From positions 1 to 52,835 of the forward strand of contig CALASN010000008.1 in the NCBI GenBank assembly GCA_937888735.1: a stretch of 52,835 nucleotides of DNA, read 5' to 3'. The first letter of the stretch is position 1. Every line of letters starts with the position of its first letter. Positions 35,649 to 42,483 of the stretch are shown piece after piece. The DNA comes from UBA5499 sp002426275. GTDB lineage: Bacteria; Bacillota; DTU084. The position numbers were made by a program, and so were the translations under genes. Under the pieces are notes generated by a model. The model made no database searches. It saw nothing but the letters and a program-made list of their open reading frames with translations, and was not told the DNA's origin.

Positions 35649-36295
35649 GCCACTGGCCAACCAGCCTCGGCAGCCGCCTGTACAACCTTCTCCGCTTCCT
35701 CTCTCAGCGCTTTCCAGTCTCCTCTGGTGATGGCGGCCTTGTTCACCAGCGAGCCGCCCATACCAAGTCCTACGGCGCCAGCTTTAACATACTCGCCCAG
35801 ATTAGCGGCGCTGATCCCGCCTGTGGGAATGCAGCGCAATTCGGGAAAAGGTCCCCTGAGAGCTTTCAGATATCCAGGCCCCACCAAAGAAGCGGGGAAA
35901 AGTTTCACTACCCTGGCGCCTGCCCTGACGGCTGCCATCAGTTCGGTGGCCGTGAAGATGCCCGGAATCAGTAAGTGATCGTGCGCCGCGCCGAATTGCA
36001 CAAGCTCCGGGTCAAAGTGGGGACAAAAGCTAAAATCCGCGCCTGCTTGCAAAGCTGCCTCGGCATCTGCAAGCTTGCGCACCGTGCCAGCTCCCACCAG
36101 ATACCCTCTTTTCTGCGCCTTCAGCAGGCCTATTACTTCCCGGGCACGAGGAGACTCAAAAGTAATCTCAAAGCTTGTGAGCCCACCCTGAGACAAAGCG
36201 CTTGCCACATTAAGCGCTTCCTCCTGCGCCTCTCCTCGCATCACAACCGTGATCTTTCTTTTCAAAAGTTCTTCTTCCGCTGCAAGTAATCTCAT
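35645..36295 (-). CDS. eda: 2-dehydro-3-deoxy-phosphogluconate (KDPG) aldolase
   Basis: 216 residues, normal for the class I trimeric aldolase. Visible landmarks: VVMRGEA, FEITFESPRA (Glu of the active site), LVGAGTV, VVKLFPAS (Schiff-base lysine), CIPTGGIS and GMGGSL. It splits KDPG into pyruvate and glyceraldehyde-3-phosphate. The ATG overlaps the stop of the KDG kinase gene (ATGA), and its own stop overlaps the regulator start, so three consecutive genes are coupled. Some homologs act on 6-phospho-galactonate analogues, which cannot be excluded. Confidence 0.93.
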   Translation of the reverse strand: MRLLAAEEELLKRKITVVMRGEAQEEALNVASALSQGGLTSFEITFESPRAREVIGLLKAQKRGYLVGAGTVRKLADAEAALQAGADFSFCPHFDPELVQFGAAHDHLLIPGIFTATELMAAVRAGARVVKLFPASLVGPGYLKALRGPFPELRCIPTGGISAANLGEYVKAGAVGLGMGGSLVNKAAITRGDWKALREEAEKVVQAAAEAGWPVA

Positions 36296-37272
36296 CGTTC
36301 CACATCCTCTCTTTGTCCCAGAAAGACGGCCAATTCTTCCGCAGTGGGCAGGCCGTCCAAATCGCCGGGGCGCGAGACCACGAGGCTTGCCACCGCCTGG
36401 CCGTTGTCTATGGCCTGGACCAGTGATTTACCCTGCAATAGCCCGGACAAAAGTCCTGCGGCAAAACCGTCTCCTGCGCCCACAACATCAACGGGCCTCT
36501 CAACTTTATAAGCGGGCAAAAAACGCGGCCGGTCTTTTTCCACCAGCATTGCCCCCGCCTCTCCCATTTTCACCACCGCTGTCTGCGCTCCCAAAGCCAG
36601 CAGATATTCTCCCAACCGCAGGGCCATTTCCTCCGGCAGCCAGCTGTCGTTCCAGCCAAAATCTTCTCCCCACAACAATTTGCCCTCGTCTATGCCTGGC
36701 AAAATCAAATCTGAAAGCGCGGCCAGCTCCGTGAGCACCTTTCGGGCTTCTGACAGAGGCCACAGCTTCAGCCGGAGATTGGGATCAAAGCTGATTTTAA
36801 TCTTCTGGGCTTTAGCTCTGCGGAGCAAAGCAAAAACAGCTTCCCGGCAGCCTTGGCTTAAGGCGGGTGTGATCCCTGTCAGATGCAGGTAATCGATCCC
36901 AGTTAGAAGATCGTCAGGCACTAAATCCGGAACGAGGCGGCTGGCAGCTGAAAACGCCCGGTAATAATAACCGTTGATCTTGTCAGGACGCAGACGCTCT
37001 TTTATGTATAACCCCGTAGGTGCGTCGGCTGCGAATTGCACTTTGTCCACATCCACGCCTTCTCCCCTGAGGAAACGAAAGATCCGTTGCCCAAAAGGAT
37101 CTTTGCCCAGCCTTCCGAACCATCGCACCTGACAGCCGAGCCTGGCCAAACCTACGGCCACATTGACCTCGGCGCCGCCAATTCGGCTGCGAAAGCTATC
37201 GACGGAGGTAAGCGACCCTATCTCTTGAGGATCCATCACTAGAAGCGCTTCCCCCATAGTCAGCAGTTTCAC
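36292..37272 (-). CDS. kdgK: 2-keto-3-deoxygluconate kinase, PfkB family
   Basis: 326 residues. PfkB signatures: GGAEVNVAVGLARLGCQV near residue 33 and VDVVGAGDGFAAGLLSGLL near residue 250 (catalytic Asp in GAGD). IKFDPN-type segment KISFDPNLRLKLW and YYRAFSAAS match KDG kinases more than fructokinases. It phosphorylates 2-keto-3-deoxygluconate to KDPG, the substrate of the next gene's product, which fixes the pathway. GTG start after AAGGAGGGG. It is the first gene of the operon, directly downstream of the LacI-type operator. Confidence 0.9.
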   Translation of the reverse strand: MKLLTMGEALLVMDPQEIGSLTSVDSFRSRIGGAEVNVAVGLARLGCQVRWFGRLGKDPFGQRIFRFLRGEGVDVDKVQFAADAPTGLYIKERLRPDKINGYYYRAFSAASRLVPDLVPDDLLTGIDYLHLTGITPALSQGCREAVFALLRRAKAQKIKISFDPNLRLKLWPLSEARKVLTELAALSDLILPGIDEGKLLWGEDFGWNDSWLPEEMALRLGEYLLALGAQTAVVKMGEAGAMLVEKDRPRFLPAYKVERPVDVVGAGDGFAAGLLSGLLQGKSLVQAIDNGQAVASLVVSRPGDLDGLPTAEELAVFLGQREDVER

Positions 37273-37289
37273 TTTTTCCCCTCCTTAAA

Positions 37290-37301
37290 GCAAACGTTTG
37301 C
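37290..37301. promoter_or_regulatory. LacI-family operator of the uronate operon
   Basis: GCAAACGTTTGC is a perfect 12-bp palindrome with the central CG typical of LacI/CcpA/PurR-type operators. It lies 17 bases before the KDG kinase GTG. A possible -10 (TACTAT) sits just upstream on the minus strand, in TAATACTATAAG, with no convincing -35, so the operator would overlap the transcript start and block transcription. The regulator encoded in the operon (34635-35648) is the obvious binder. Confidence 0.8.
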
Positions 37302-37377
37302 GTAGACACTTATAGTATTACTTCGCCCTAAGTAAGGTATTTCCTGCTTTAAATTTATTGTTCATTCGGATTTAATC

Positions 37378-37791
37378 CTATTGCAAAATGGAGAAGCAAA
37401 CCCTATGGAACGTGTTGACTGAGGTGAAAACTAAAAAGAGCCTAGCGCGACTGACATATTTACTGGGAAGAGTGGGAATCACGTAATATCTGTCGCTGAT
37501 ATAATTACCAAAGGCTTCTTTTTCGAGCGCTATCTTGATATTCTCTTGACTTCTTGGAGAAATACCTGATAAATCGAGATTTTTGCCGTTCCTATAAAAT
37601 ATTCTCTTGTAGTCACTCCGTGAAGATTTGGATTTATAATTCAGCCACTCTGCATTTATCCCGTTTTGGCCAACTGTAAATCCATAATTATCTGACTTTG
37701 CTCCCCTTTCTTCTAAAGTGATAAAATATACTTCAAAAGAGGATTCAGCATCCTTACTCCCATGATCAAGCAAAAACGGCGCCAGCCCCAC
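37378..37791 (-). CDS. orphan ORF, unknown family
   Basis: 137 residues from a GTG with no ribosome site directly before it. Composition is protein-like (SSFEVYFITLEERG, YGFTVGQNGINAEWLNYKSK, YYVIPTLPSKYVSRARLF) and mixed alpha/beta, but I recognise no family. It is more AT-rich than the flanking operons. The frame stays open upstream through the RSRQVTVGL repeat to a stop near 37829, so the true start may be different. Preceding it are two inverted repeats and AAAGGAGG (37810-37905). It may be the payload or remnant of a small mobile element. Confidence 0.4.
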   Translation of the reverse strand: MGLAPFLLDHGSKDAESSFEVYFITLEERGAKSDNYGFTVGQNGINAEWLNYKSKSSRSDYKRIFYRNGKNLDLSGISPRSQENIKIALEKEAFGNYISDRYYVIPTLPSKYVSRARLFLVFTSVNTFHRVCFSILQ

Positions 37792-37809
37792 AGTTACTTG
37801 ACGCGACCT
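37783..37809. repeat. 27-bp repeat, copy 2
   Basis: Second copy of the sequence at 29-55, same orientation, two mismatches. Here it lies at the start of the 137-residue ORF and is in frame with it (RSRQVTVGL continues into APFLLDHG). Confidence 0.8.
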
Positions 37810-37817
37810 TCGGCACG

Positions 37818-37901
37818 CTACTGGTCAATCGCGAAAGGATCTGCTAAACTGCGTACGTAAACTTTCGCGATTTAGCCTCCTTTCGGTTACTAGTCGTAAC
37901 C
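37818..37901 (-). promoter_or_regulatory. structured leader with two hairpins and an embedded ribosome site
   Basis: Reading the minus strand: GGTTAC-N5-GTAACC (37901-37885), then AAAGGAGG (37883-37876), then AATCGCGAAAG and CTTTCGCGATT (37872-37862, 37837-37827), an 11-bp perfect inverted repeat with a 24-base loop. Four bases after AAAGGAGG a 17-codon frame beginning with ATC (AKVYVRSLADPFAIDQ) runs to TAG at 37818. This could be a leader-peptide/attenuator arrangement, a protein-binding site or an element end. Confidence 0.45.
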
Positions 37902-38031
37902 TAAGGATAGCATAAAATCGTTTGAAAGAGTTACTTTTTTTCTGTGTGGCGCATGAGAACTTTTGACTTCCAGTAATAAAAAGTGTACTCATACGCAGAC
38001 CACAAGGACACGCCATGCTGGAGATAACTTT

Positions 38032-38433
38032 TCAAAATTCGGGCCGCAGCAGATCGTCTATGGTGGTCGTTTGCAAAACCTTAATCATCTCTTGCTCGGC
38101 TTTCTGCAGAACCCGGCGCAGATAACAGTTATCCGACCGGCCGCAGCTATCCGGCTTCTGGAGGCAATGCCTCACCTGTAGCTCTTTGAAAAAATCGATC
38201 ACATCTGAAACTGCGATCTGATGCGGCTGAACAGCCAGTTTCACGCCGCCGCCCGGGCCCCGGACGGATTCAACCCAGCCCTTCTTCACCAGCGCAGAGA
38301 CGATCTGCGGCATAAAATTAAGAGGGATTTCTTCTTCTTCGGCGATTTGCCGGGATGGGAGCAAACCCTGAGCGCGCTTTTGGGCAAGGTTAGCCAACAG
38401 CCGCAGCGCGTAATCTGTTTTATTGCTGATCAT
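38032..38433 (-). CDS. Rrf2-family regulator, probably Fe-S-sensing
   Basis: 133 residues. Winged-helix N-terminus (ISNKTDYALRLLANLA, SRQIAEEEEIPLNFMPQIVSALVKKGWVESVRGPGGGVKL) is typical of IscR/NsrR/Rrf2. Cysteines at 90, 97 and 103 (RHCLQKPDSCGRSDNCYL) match the three-Cys cluster-binding loop of IscR/NsrR-type proteins, so a [2Fe-2S] or [4Fe-4S] centre is likely. Target genes are not adjacent. AAGGAGC before the ATG and a consensus promoter (38469-38497) support the start. Confidence 0.92.
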   Translation of the reverse strand: MISNKTDYALRLLANLAQKRAQGLLPSRQIAEEEEIPLNFMPQIVSALVKKGWVESVRGPGGGVKLAVQPHQIAVSDVIDFFKELQVRHCLQKPDSCGRSDNCYLRRVLQKAEQEMIKVLQTTTIDDLLRPEF

Positions 38434-38468
38434 AACAGCGCTCCTTGTAAATATTATTTTCTCACTGC

Positions 38469-38497
38469 AGTATAAAAGATTTATTTGCAGCTGTCAA
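38469..38497 (-). promoter_or_regulatory. consensus promoter of the Rrf2 gene
   Basis: Minus strand TTGACA (38497-38492), 17-base spacer, TATACT (38474-38469). It lies 36 bases before the ATG. CTGCAGT lies just downstream of the -10 and could be part of an autoregulatory site. Confidence 0.8.
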
Positions 38498-38563
38498 CGC
38501 GCTATATAAACTATCTGGGAGAGGATGCGGAGCGAACAGTCCTGATAAGATAACTGCGGCCAC

Positions 38564-38595
38564 AAAAAAAGCGTCTGCGGTCTTACCGCAGACGC
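38564..38595 (-). terminator. intrinsic terminator of the chemotaxis operon
   Basis: GCGTCTGCGGT (38571-38581) pairs with ACCGCAGACGC (38585-38595), 11 bp with a 3-base loop, followed on the minus strand by seven T (38570-38564). It begins immediately after the HD-GYP gene's stop codon. Confidence 0.93.
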
Positions 38596-40164
38596 TCAAC
38601 AATCGGAGGCAACATTCTTTACCGTGCTGACGAAAACCTTCACCAGCTCTGGATCAAACTGGGTGCCAGCGCATTTTTCCAGTTCCAGCAAGGCCTCCTG
38701 GCCGCTGACAGCCGGGCAATAAATTCTCCCTTGCGTCATCACATCAAAGGCATCCACAACTGCTATGAGCCTCGCTAGAGGCGGGATCTGGGTTCCTTTT
38801 AGGCCCCTAGGATAGCCTTCCCCATCCCAACGTTCATGGTGGGAAAGGATTTCCTCTGCGACGGAGGAAAGCTCCGGAATGGAGCGGGCAATCCGATAGC
38901 CCACGGACGGGTGATTTTTGATGGCCTCTATTTCCTTGGAAGTCAAAGCGCCGGTTTCCCGCAGAATTTTCGCTGGTACGGAAATTTTGCCCAAATCGTG
39001 AAACAAAGCCAGAAGGCGCAGTTTAGTGAGTTGGACGCGGGATAGCCCCATGGCTCGCCCCATCGATATTGAAAGCTCATACAGCCGCTGGCTATGCTGC
39101 TGTGTTTCAAAGGCAGACTCTGCCAATAAATTCTGCAGGACTTTCAGGATTAAATTATGGCGGCTCCCGCTTTCAAAGAGCTTGTTTTGTTCCATGATTG
39201 CTTCCGCTTCCGCCATAATTTGTCTCAAGTGTTGAGTCTGTGCGGTTTTCGTGGCAATCCCCAGCGCGATGGTCTCCTCCTTGCCGTTTTCGGCATTATC
39301 TTTAATCCAGTCAGCCAGTATTTCAGCTTCGGCGTAAGAAGTCTGCGGCAAAGCTAGGACAAACTCATCCTCGCCCCAGCGGGCGATTAAATCCTCTTCT
39401 CTGCAGCACGCCTGCAGAACTTCCGTGATCCGGAGCAAACTTTCATCTCCACGGCTATAGCCGAAACGACGATTGATCCGTTTGAGTCCGTTCACATCGC
39501 AGACAATGATGCTCACTGGCAGTTTGTCATTAGAATCGAGAGCCAGCTGCCGCTCAAAAAAGCCGCGGCTATAGAGCTTTGTCAGCTCGTCTTGATTGTC
39601 AAGCTCTCCTTTTATGGTTCCCTGCGCGACGGCTCTGCAGATGATCACGATTTCTGCGGTCATCCCGTCTTCCGCGCGACTGGCCTTGCCGATGGTTTCC
39701 ATCCAGAGATCCTGTCCCCGACGATGCTGGAAACGAAACTTGGCTCTTTCCGCGGAGCCCGTCTTAACAATAAGCTGGAGATAGCGCTTCATCTGCGCTC
39801 TGTCCTGCGGATGAAGCAACACAAAACAACTCTCGCCCTTAAGCGACTCCGGCTCATAACCCAGCTCCCGGCACGCAGAGTTCAGCTGCCTGAACGTGCC
39901 GTCTGGCTCAACAAGCCACACCATCTCGTTGCTCTGACCGCAAATCAGCTGCAAGAGCATCCGGCTTGCCTGGAGTTGGCGCTTGCTCTGATCCTGCGCG
40001 GCCAACAGCTCATTGATCTTCTGAGCTAAATTCGCGCTCTCCCAGTCGCCGGTTTCTGCTACCCGCATTGCGAAGTCTTGCTTCTCCCAGATTTGATCCA
40101 GCTCAGCTCTCAGCTGTAGAAGCCGACGTCGCTCCTTAATGATAATGTAAGCGAGGCTTACCAC
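38596..40164 (-). CDS. membrane-associated PAS-GGDEF-HD-GYP protein, cyclic-di-GMP phosphodiesterase candidate
   Basis: 522 residues from GTG 40164. Order: membrane-proximal helix and coiled coil (1-60), PAS domain (about 75-175, EMVWLVEPDGTFRQLN), degenerate GGDEF (about 190-330, DELTKLYSRGFFERQL, signature WGEDEF in place of GGDEF), HD-GYP (about 340-515, ALFHDLGKIS, HHERWDGEGYPRGLKG). The HD-GYP residues are intact, so c-di-GMP hydrolysis is likely; the cyclase half is probably inactive or regulatory. The frame upstream of 40164 encodes LSAILSLIVV, completing a transmembrane helix, and AGGAGGGG lies just before it, but only CTG (40188) or ATT could start it. Last gene of the chemotaxis operon. 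Confidence 0.88.
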   Translation of the reverse strand: MVSLAYIIIKERRRLLQLRAELDQIWEKQDFAMRVAETGDWESANLAQKINELLAAQDQSKRQLQASRMLLQLICGQSNEMVWLVEPDGTFRQLNSACRELGYEPESLKGESCFVLLHPQDRAQMKRYLQLIVKTGSAERAKFRFQHRRGQDLWMETIGKASRAEDGMTAEIVIICRAVAQGTIKGELDNQDELTKLYSRGFFERQLALDSNDKLPVSIIVCDVNGLKRINRRFGYSRGDESLLRITEVLQACCREEDLIARWGEDEFVLALPQTSYAEAEILADWIKDNAENGKEETIALGIATKTAQTQHLRQIMAEAEAIMEQNKLFESGSRHNLILKVLQNLLAESAFETQQHSQRLYELSISMGRAMGLSRVQLTKLRLLALFHDLGKISVPAKILRETGALTSKEIEAIKNHPSVGYRIARSIPELSSVAEEILSHHERWDGEGYPRGLKGTQIPPLARLIAVVDAFDVMTQGRIYCPAVSGQEALLELEKCAGTQFDPELVKVFVSTVKNVASDC

Positions 40165-40222
40165 AATTAAAGAAAGAATCGCGCTCAGAATAACCCCTCC
40201 TTCTGCTGCAAATCTATCTTCA

Positions 40223-40693
40223 TTAAATCAGCAAGGGTTGAGATGCCACTTTCACTTCGCCTGTAGCCGCATCTGCCTGAATGCTTCTTGAAATATTCCC
40301 TCCAACATCGGTATGACAAAGCTTTAAATTCATCCGACTCAACGTTGCTTTCACCATAGCGACGTTTTGGCTGCCAATGTGAAAAACGTCGTCTTGCCGC
40401 ACAGACATAGCGCCCCCGAAGAGTTTAAGCTCAAGCTCTTCCTTCTCGCACCCATACCGGATGCATGCTTTCTCCAACAGCATCACCACCGCCGTATCCG
40501 CATAATAGGCGGGGTTCACCTTTAGTTCGCTAGGGGCGATCTTCGAACTTGGCAGCGCAATATGCACCATGCCCAAAACTTTCTGAGGACTGTAGACTGT
40601 CAGGGCCACGCAAGAAGAGAGCGCAAATGTTTTCAAAACGTCAGCTGCATTGTTGGTGATGGCGTACTGGCCAATGCCAATGATTTTATCCAT
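40223..40693 (-). CDS. cheD: chemoreceptor glutamine deamidase CheD
   Basis: 156 residues. SSCV with Cys28 and VHIALP with His44 are the CheD catalytic pair, and KLFGGAMSV plus IGSQNVAMVKATL complete the signature. CheD deamidates receptor glutamines and in Bacillus-type systems exchanges with CheC; no cheC is in this window. The ATG overlaps the end of cheB by eight bases, so the genes were translationally coupled. Confidence 0.95.
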   Translation of the reverse strand: MDKIIGIGQYAITNNAADVLKTFALSSCVALTVYSPQKVLGMVHIALPSSKIAPSELKVNPAYYADTAVVMLLEKACIRYGCEKEELELKLFGGAMSVRQDDVFHIGSQNVAMVKATLSRMNLKLCHTDVGGNISRSIQADAATGEVKVASQPLLI

Positions 40694-41640
40694 GCAGCCA
40701 AGCGGAAATCAGCGGCGGGATCTCCTCCAGGCTCGCTTGTCTCTCCACAGCTCCGAGATTGAAAGCGGCTTTTGGCATCCCGTAGACCACGCACGACTGT
40801 TCGTCCTGGCCGATAGTCTTGGCGCCTTTCTCTCTCATGGCAAGTAATCCTTTGGCGCCGTCGGAGCCCATGCCGGTGAGGATCACGCCCAGCGCCCTGC
40901 CGCCGAAACGCTCTGCCACCGAATTGAACAGCACGTCCACCGAAGGACAATGACCATTGACTTTCTCTGCCTGAAAGCATTCGGCAAGATATCCTCCCTT
41001 GGCGTCTTTCTTGACCCGCAGGTGATAGCTGCCGGGTGCAATCAAAACCAATCCCGGATAGAGCTCGTCCCCATTTTTGGCCTCCCGAACCTCCACAGCG
41101 CAGACGCTGTCCAAGCGCTCCGCATAGAGCCTGGTAAAGACGGGGGGCATATGCTGCACAACTAAAGTGCACTGCTTCCGTTCCTCCGGTGGAGGAACCG
41201 ATGGCGATGATCCGCTTCTGCGCTGCCTTTATGTCTCCGGATGCTGCCTTTACTTTTGCTGATGCGGCAATCTTCAGCTTAACGATCAGCTCGCCGAGGA
41301 AGGCTTCAACTTTTTCGCCGCTGGCTTGCGGCTTTGTGACCACATCGACCGCCCCGTACTTGAGAGCTTCAAACACTTTTTCATTAACGGCGCTTACGAC
41401 TACCACTGGCAGGGGATACTGCGGCAAGAGCCGTTTGAGAAATTCAATGCCGTCCATTTTGGGCATTTCCACGTCAAGAGTCATTACATCGGGGTGAAAT
41501 TTTAAGATTTTATCCCGAGCCTCAAAGGGATCCGCGGCGCTTGCCACCACCTCTAAAAGCGGATCCTGTTCGATTCCTCTGGTAACAACTTCGCGGAAAA
41601 GCAGCGAGTCATCTACCACAAGTACTTTAATTTTTCCCAT
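40686..41640 (-). pseudogene. cheB: CheB methylesterase, interrupted by deletion and frameshift
   Basis: The receiver domain is intact (VLVVDDSLLFREVV, phospho-acceptor D56 in MTLDVEMP, KPQA), and the methylesterase domain begins with the catalytic-serine motif IAIGSSTGGTEA. Then the frame changes: the next expected motif, VVQHMPPVFTRLYAERLD, appears in another frame (ORF to 40686) with SYHLRVKK, CPSVDVLF and VILTGMGSDGAKGL all present. Compared with E. coli CheB, about 13 codons between GTEA and LVVQHMPP are replaced by four bases, consistent with a ~35-base deletion. As read, the protein would keep the receiver but lose esterase activity. Every other che gene in the operon is intact. Confidence 0.85.
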
Positions 41641-41643
41641 ATC

Positions 41644-42456
41644 TTATTCCTTCCTGTAGATAGCCGGCATCACATACTTATAACCGAACCGATCCCTAGT
41701 GAGACTTTCCGAGTGTCCGACGAAAAGGTAACCGCCGGGCTCCGTAAACTCATAGAACCTTTTCACCAATTCCGCTTTCGTTTTGGCATCGAAATAGATC
41801 ATCACATTGCGGCAGAAAATCGCCTGAAACTTGCGCTTGAACGGAAACACCGGATTTATGAGATTAAACTTGCGATAGATAACCTCGTTTCTAATCTTAT
41901 CGCTGAGGACGCTGTTTTGCGCGTCGTATTTTTTAAAATAATTTAATCTCCACTGAGCAGGCAGCTTGGCGAGCTTCTCATCGCTATAGACGCCGGCTTT
42001 GGCAATTTCAAGCATCTGGGAAGAGATGTCTGTGGCCAAAAGCTTTGCATCCCACCAGACGATCTCTTTCCCCAGAAAATCGTAGATGATCATGGCCAAA
42101 GTGTACGGTTCTTCTCCGGAAGAGCAGCCTGCGCTCCAGATCCGCAGATCTTTGTCTTTGGCGGTCTTGACCAAATCCGGCAAGACAGTACTCTTGAAAT
42201 AACGGAAATGGTCCGCCTCTCTCATGAAATAAGTGTGATTAGTGGTTATTCTGTCGATCAGAGTGACTACCTCCGCTCCGGAATCAGCTAGCAACTGCTG
42301 ATAGTACTCCGAAAAACTGCCGAGTTTCTTCTGCGCCAGCACGTTTTGCAGCCTGCCCAAAAGCAACGTGCGTTTTTCTTCCTTCAAGTTAATGCCGTAA
42401 TTGGTTTTGATGAACGCCGTTAATTTCCTGAACTCGTCGTCGGTTATGGTAAGCAT
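41644..42456 (-). CDS. cheR: chemotaxis protein methyltransferase CheR
   Basis: 270 residues. N-terminal helical domain (FIKTNYGINLKEEKRTLLLGRL) and AdoMet domain (RIWSAGCSSGEEPYTLAM, LLATDISSQMLEIAKAGVY, FCRNVMIYFD, GGYLFVGHSESL). It methylates glutamates of chemoreceptors using AdoMet, opposing CheB. It ends three bases before the cheB start and starts 27 bases after the receptor gene. Confidence 0.96.
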   Translation of the reverse strand: MLTITDDEFRKLTAFIKTNYGINLKEEKRTLLLGRLQNVLAQKKLGSFSEYYQQLLADSGAEVVTLIDRITTNHTYFMREADHFRYFKSTVLPDLVKTAKDKDLRIWSAGCSSGEEPYTLAMIIYDFLGKEIVWWDAKLLATDISSQMLEIAKAGVYSDEKLAKLPAQWRLNYFKKYDAQNSVLSDKIRNEVIYRKFNLINPVFPFKRKFQAIFCRNVMIYFDAKTKAELVKRFYEFTEPGGYLFVGHSESLTRDRFGYKYVMPAIYRKE

Positions 42457-42483
42457 TTTTTCTCCTGTTGGCAGCTGCGCACT

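Noticed and set aside
37827..37872. 11-bp inverted repeat considered as CRISPR or transposon terminal repeat
   Set aside because: A single unit with a 24-base loop, no repeated spacers and no transposase nearby; kept as a leader hairpin.
37825..38016. 63-codon minus-strand ORF between the repeat and the Rrf2 gene
   Set aside because: Runs through both inverted repeats, has no ribosome site, and does not look like a protein.
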